This document shows positions 61,654 to 64,000 of a stretch of DNA of 64,000 nt, piece by piece. A program made the position numbers and the translations under genes. The stretch's first letter is position 1, and every line of letters begins with the position of its first letter. Below the pieces are notes generated by a model. It saw only the letters and a list, made by a program, of their open reading frames with translations. It had not been told where the DNA came from and did not search any database. Source of the stretch: Pelobates cultripes (Eukaryota; Chordata; Amphibia; Anura; Pelobatidae); assembly GCA_933207985.1 (NCBI GenBank), contig OW240912.1, positions 252,928,470 to 252,992,469 on the forward strand, read 5' to 3'.

Positions 61654-62100
61654 GTTGTCTGCCACTGCTGCCAGCTTCTGTGTCAGGCTCACAGTGCCCA
61701 TTTCCCCAGTCAGTGCCACCAATTACATCTGGTGTCACAATAGCTTGGATTTAAAAACAAAAAACTTTTTTCACTGTTATAGATTGAATAGCAGTCAGTT
61801 GTCTGCCACTGCTGCCAGCTTCTGTGTCAGGCTCACAGTGCATACTGTGCCCATTTCCCCAGTCAGTGCCACCAAATACATCTGGTGTCACAATAGCTTG
61901 GATTTAAAAAAAAAAACTTTTTTCACTGTTATAGATTGAATAGCAGTCAGTTGTCTGCCAATGCTGCCAGCTTCTGTGTCAGGCTCACAGTGCATACTGT
62001 GCCCATTTCCCCAGTCAGTGCCACCAATTACATCTGGTGTCACAATAGCTTGGATTTAAAAACAAAAAACTTTTTTTACTGTTATAGATTGAATAGCAGT
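61654..62100 (+). repeat. satellite, type A monomers (3 copies)
   Basis: Monomers start at 61654, 61798 and 61950 (144-152 bp). Each has a variable module (TTGTCTGCCACTGCTGCCAG, then TTTCCCCAGT) followed by a core of about 88 bp: CAGTGCCACCAATTACATCT, then GGTGTCACAATAGCTTGG, a run of A and ATAGATTGAATAGCAGTCAG. Copies 2 and 3 carry an extra CATACTGTG relative to copy 1. The apparent 94-residue frame is a repeat artefact. Confidence 0.92.
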
Positions 62101-64000
62101 CAGTGTCCTTAAAGCGGGTGTGTTACGCTAACAGTGGATACGCTGACAAGTGCCACTAATTAGATCTGGTGTCACAATAGCTTGGATTTAAAAACAAAAA
62201 ACTTTTTTTACTGTTATAGATTGAATAGCAGTCAGTGTCCTTAAAGCGGGTGTGTTACGCTAACAGTGGATACGCTGACAAGTGCCACTAATTAGATCTG
62301 GTGTCACAATAGTTTGGATTTAAAAACAAAAAACTTTTTTTACTGTTATAGATTGAATAGCAGTCAGTGTCCTTAAAGCGGTGTGTTACGCTAACAGTGG
62401 ATACGCTGACAAGTGCCACTAATTAGATCTGGTGTCACAATAGTTTGGATTTAAAAACAAAAAACTTTTTTTACTGTTATAGATTGAATAGCAGTCAGTG
62501 TCCTTAAAGCGGTGTGTTACGCTAACAGTGGATACGCTGACAAGTGCCACTAATTAGATCTGGTGTCACAATAGTTTGGATTTAAAAACAAAAAACTTTT
62601 TTTACTGTTATAGATTGAATAGCAGTCAGTGTCCTTAAAGCGTGTGTGTTACGCTAACAGTGGATACGTTGACAAGTGCCACTAATTAGATCTGGTGTCA
62701 CAATAGCTTGGATTTAAAAACAAAAAACTTTTTTTACTGTTATAGATTGAATAGCAGTCAGTGTCCTTAAAGCGGGTGTGTTACGCCAACAGTGGATACG
62801 CTGACAAGTGCCACTAATTAGATCTGGTGTCACAATAGTTTGGATTTTAAAAAAAAATAATCTTTTTTCACTGTTATAGATTGAATAGCAGTCAGTGTCC
62901 TTAAAGCGGGTGTGTTACGCTAACAGTGGATATGCTGACAAGTGCCACTAATTAGATCTGGTGTCACAATAGTTTGAATTTAAAAAAATAATAATCTTTT
63001 TTCACTGTTATAGATTGAATAGCAGTCAGTGTCCTTAAAGCGGGTGTGTTACGCTAACAGTGGATACGCTGACAAGTGCCACTAATTAGATCCTGTGTCA
63101 TAATAGTTTGGATTTAAAAAAAATAATAATCTTTTTTCACTGTTATAGATTGAATAGCAGTCAGTGTCCTTAAAGCGGGTGTGTTACGCTAACAGTGGAT
63201 ACGCTGACCAGTGCCACTAATTAGATCTGGTGTCACAATAGCTTGATTTAAAAAAAAAAAAATCTTTTTTCACTGTTATAGATTGAATAGCAGTCAGTGT
63301 CCTTAAAGCCGGTGTGTTACGCTAACAGTGGATACGGTGACCAGTGCCACCACTCACTGGTGTCATAATAGCTTGCATTTAAAAACAAAAAACTTTTTTC
63401 ACTGTTATAGATTGAATAGCAGTCAGTGTCCTTAAAGCGGGTGTGTTACGCTAACAGTGGATACGCTGACAAGTGCCACTAATTAGATCTGGTGTCACAA
63501 TAGTTTGGATTTAAAAAACAAAAAACTTTTTTTCACTGCTATAGATTGAATAGCAGTCAGTGTCCTTAAAGCGGGTGTGTTACGCTAACAGTGGATACGC
63601 TGACAAGTGCCACTAATTAGATCTGGTGTCACAATAGTTTGGATTTAAAAAAAAAATAATCTTTTTTCACTGTTATAGATTGAATAGCAGTCAGTGTCCT
63701 TAAAGCGGGTGTGTTACGCTAACAGTGGATACGCTGACAAGTGCCACTAATTAGATCTGGTGTCACAATAGTTTTGATTTAAAAAAAAATTAATCTTTTT
63801 TCACTGTTATAGATTGAATAGCAGTCAGTGTCCTTAAAGCAGGTGTGTTACGCTAACAGTGGATACGCTGACAAGTGCCAATAATTAGATCTGGTGTCAC
63901 AATAGTTTGGATTTAAAAACAAAAAACTTTTTTTACTGTATTAGATTGAATAGCAGTCAGTATCCTTAAAGCGGGTGTGTTACGCTAACAGTGGATACGC
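62101..64000 (+). repeat. satellite, type B monomers (14 full copies and one partial)
   Basis: Monomers start at 62101, 62233, 62365, 62496, 62627, 62759, 62893, 63027, 63162, 63295, 63424, 63558, 63692, 63826 and 63958 (129-135 bp). They keep the type A core but replace the variable module with GTCCTTAAAGCGGGTGTG, TTACGCTAACAGTGGATACG and CTGACAAG. Two A-run subtypes alternate in blocks (AACAAAAAAC and AATAATC). Copy 10 is the most diverged. The array continues past the window end. Confidence 0.95.

Larger units (their letters stand above)
45117..64000 (+). other. DMD: dystrophin intron 7, 5' part (at least 18,884 bp)
   Basis: From GTGAGT at 45117 to the window end. The next dystrophin exon (182 bp in human, encoding the end of CH2) was looked for and not seen, so it lies downstream. 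45120-47050, 47300-47690, 48160-49720, 51430-54790, 56050-58380 and 60230-61290 are AT-rich and show no gene or classifiable repeat beyond short microsatellites. 47700-48080 holds a GC-richer block with a small hairpin (47997-48037), possibly part of a MITE. Confidence 0.85.

Noticed and set aside
61654..64000. CRISPR-like array
   Set aside because: Whole monomers of 129-152 bp are repeated with no unique spacers, there are no cas genes, and the host is a vertebrate. It is a satellite.
45117..64000. Dystrophin exon 8
   Set aside because: No segment encoding the expected end of CH2 (a PDKKS.LMY-like motif) was seen. Intron 7 is very long in other vertebrates.

Overview
The window is vertebrate intronic DNA around four short coding exons of one gene, read on the + strand. 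The exons at 3462-3539, 17757-17849, 19061-19233 and 44998-45116 are 78, 93, 173 and 119 bp long. These are the lengths I recall for exons 4-7 of dystrophin (DMD), and they translate in phase into the second half of calponin-homology domain 1 and most of domain 2 of the actin-binding region. Signature residues (CQQSA followed by QRLDHAFN, and VDLVNIG) favour dystrophin over its paralogue utrophin. Everything else is intron: the end of intron 3, introns 4 (14.2 kb), 5 (1.2 kb) and 6 (25.8 kb), and at least 18.9 kb of intron 7. No other host gene, tRNA, rRNA or CRISPR array was recognised.

The organism is probably an anuran amphibian. The evidence is dystrophin divergence at tetrapod level, a DIRS-type retroelement, abundant hAT-like and TTAA-flanked non-autonomous elements whose termini resemble common frog repeats, and long (TA)n tracts. 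This rests on repeat character recalled from frog genomes and is moderate in confidence.

Layout. 1-3461: end of intron 3 with a 197-bp tandem duplication and a G-rich minisatellite. 3462-3539: exon 4. 3540-17756: intron 4 with a 42-bp-arm hairpin element, a decayed DIRS-like retroelement on the minus strand (about 8018-13278), a probable solo LTR set in a (TA)n tract, a 72-bp TTAA-flanked MITE, a CA-rich minisatellite with a hAT-like end, and a LINE 3' end. 17757-19233: exons 5 and 6 around short intron 5. 19234-44997: intron 6 with L1-like fragments on both strands, hAT-like elements carrying CA/GT minisatellites (two nested), a second DIRS-like fragment, a solo LTR, and TTAA-flanked elements, one of them built from eight consecutive hairpins. 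44998-45116: exon 7. 45117-64000: intron 7 with a third minisatellite-bearing hAT-like element, two more LTRs, a hAT MITE, another TTAA element and a 2.3-kb modular satellite that runs off the window end.

The most unusual points are the serial-hairpin element at 44116-44600, 395 bp before exon 7; a hairpin kept at the same place upstream of a TATA-like box in four LTRs of at least two families; hAT-like elements that repeatedly hold CA tracts punctuated by an element-specific spacer; and a satellite whose two monomer types share one core but carry different variable modules. All function assigned to these is inference. The repeats were compared by eye only.
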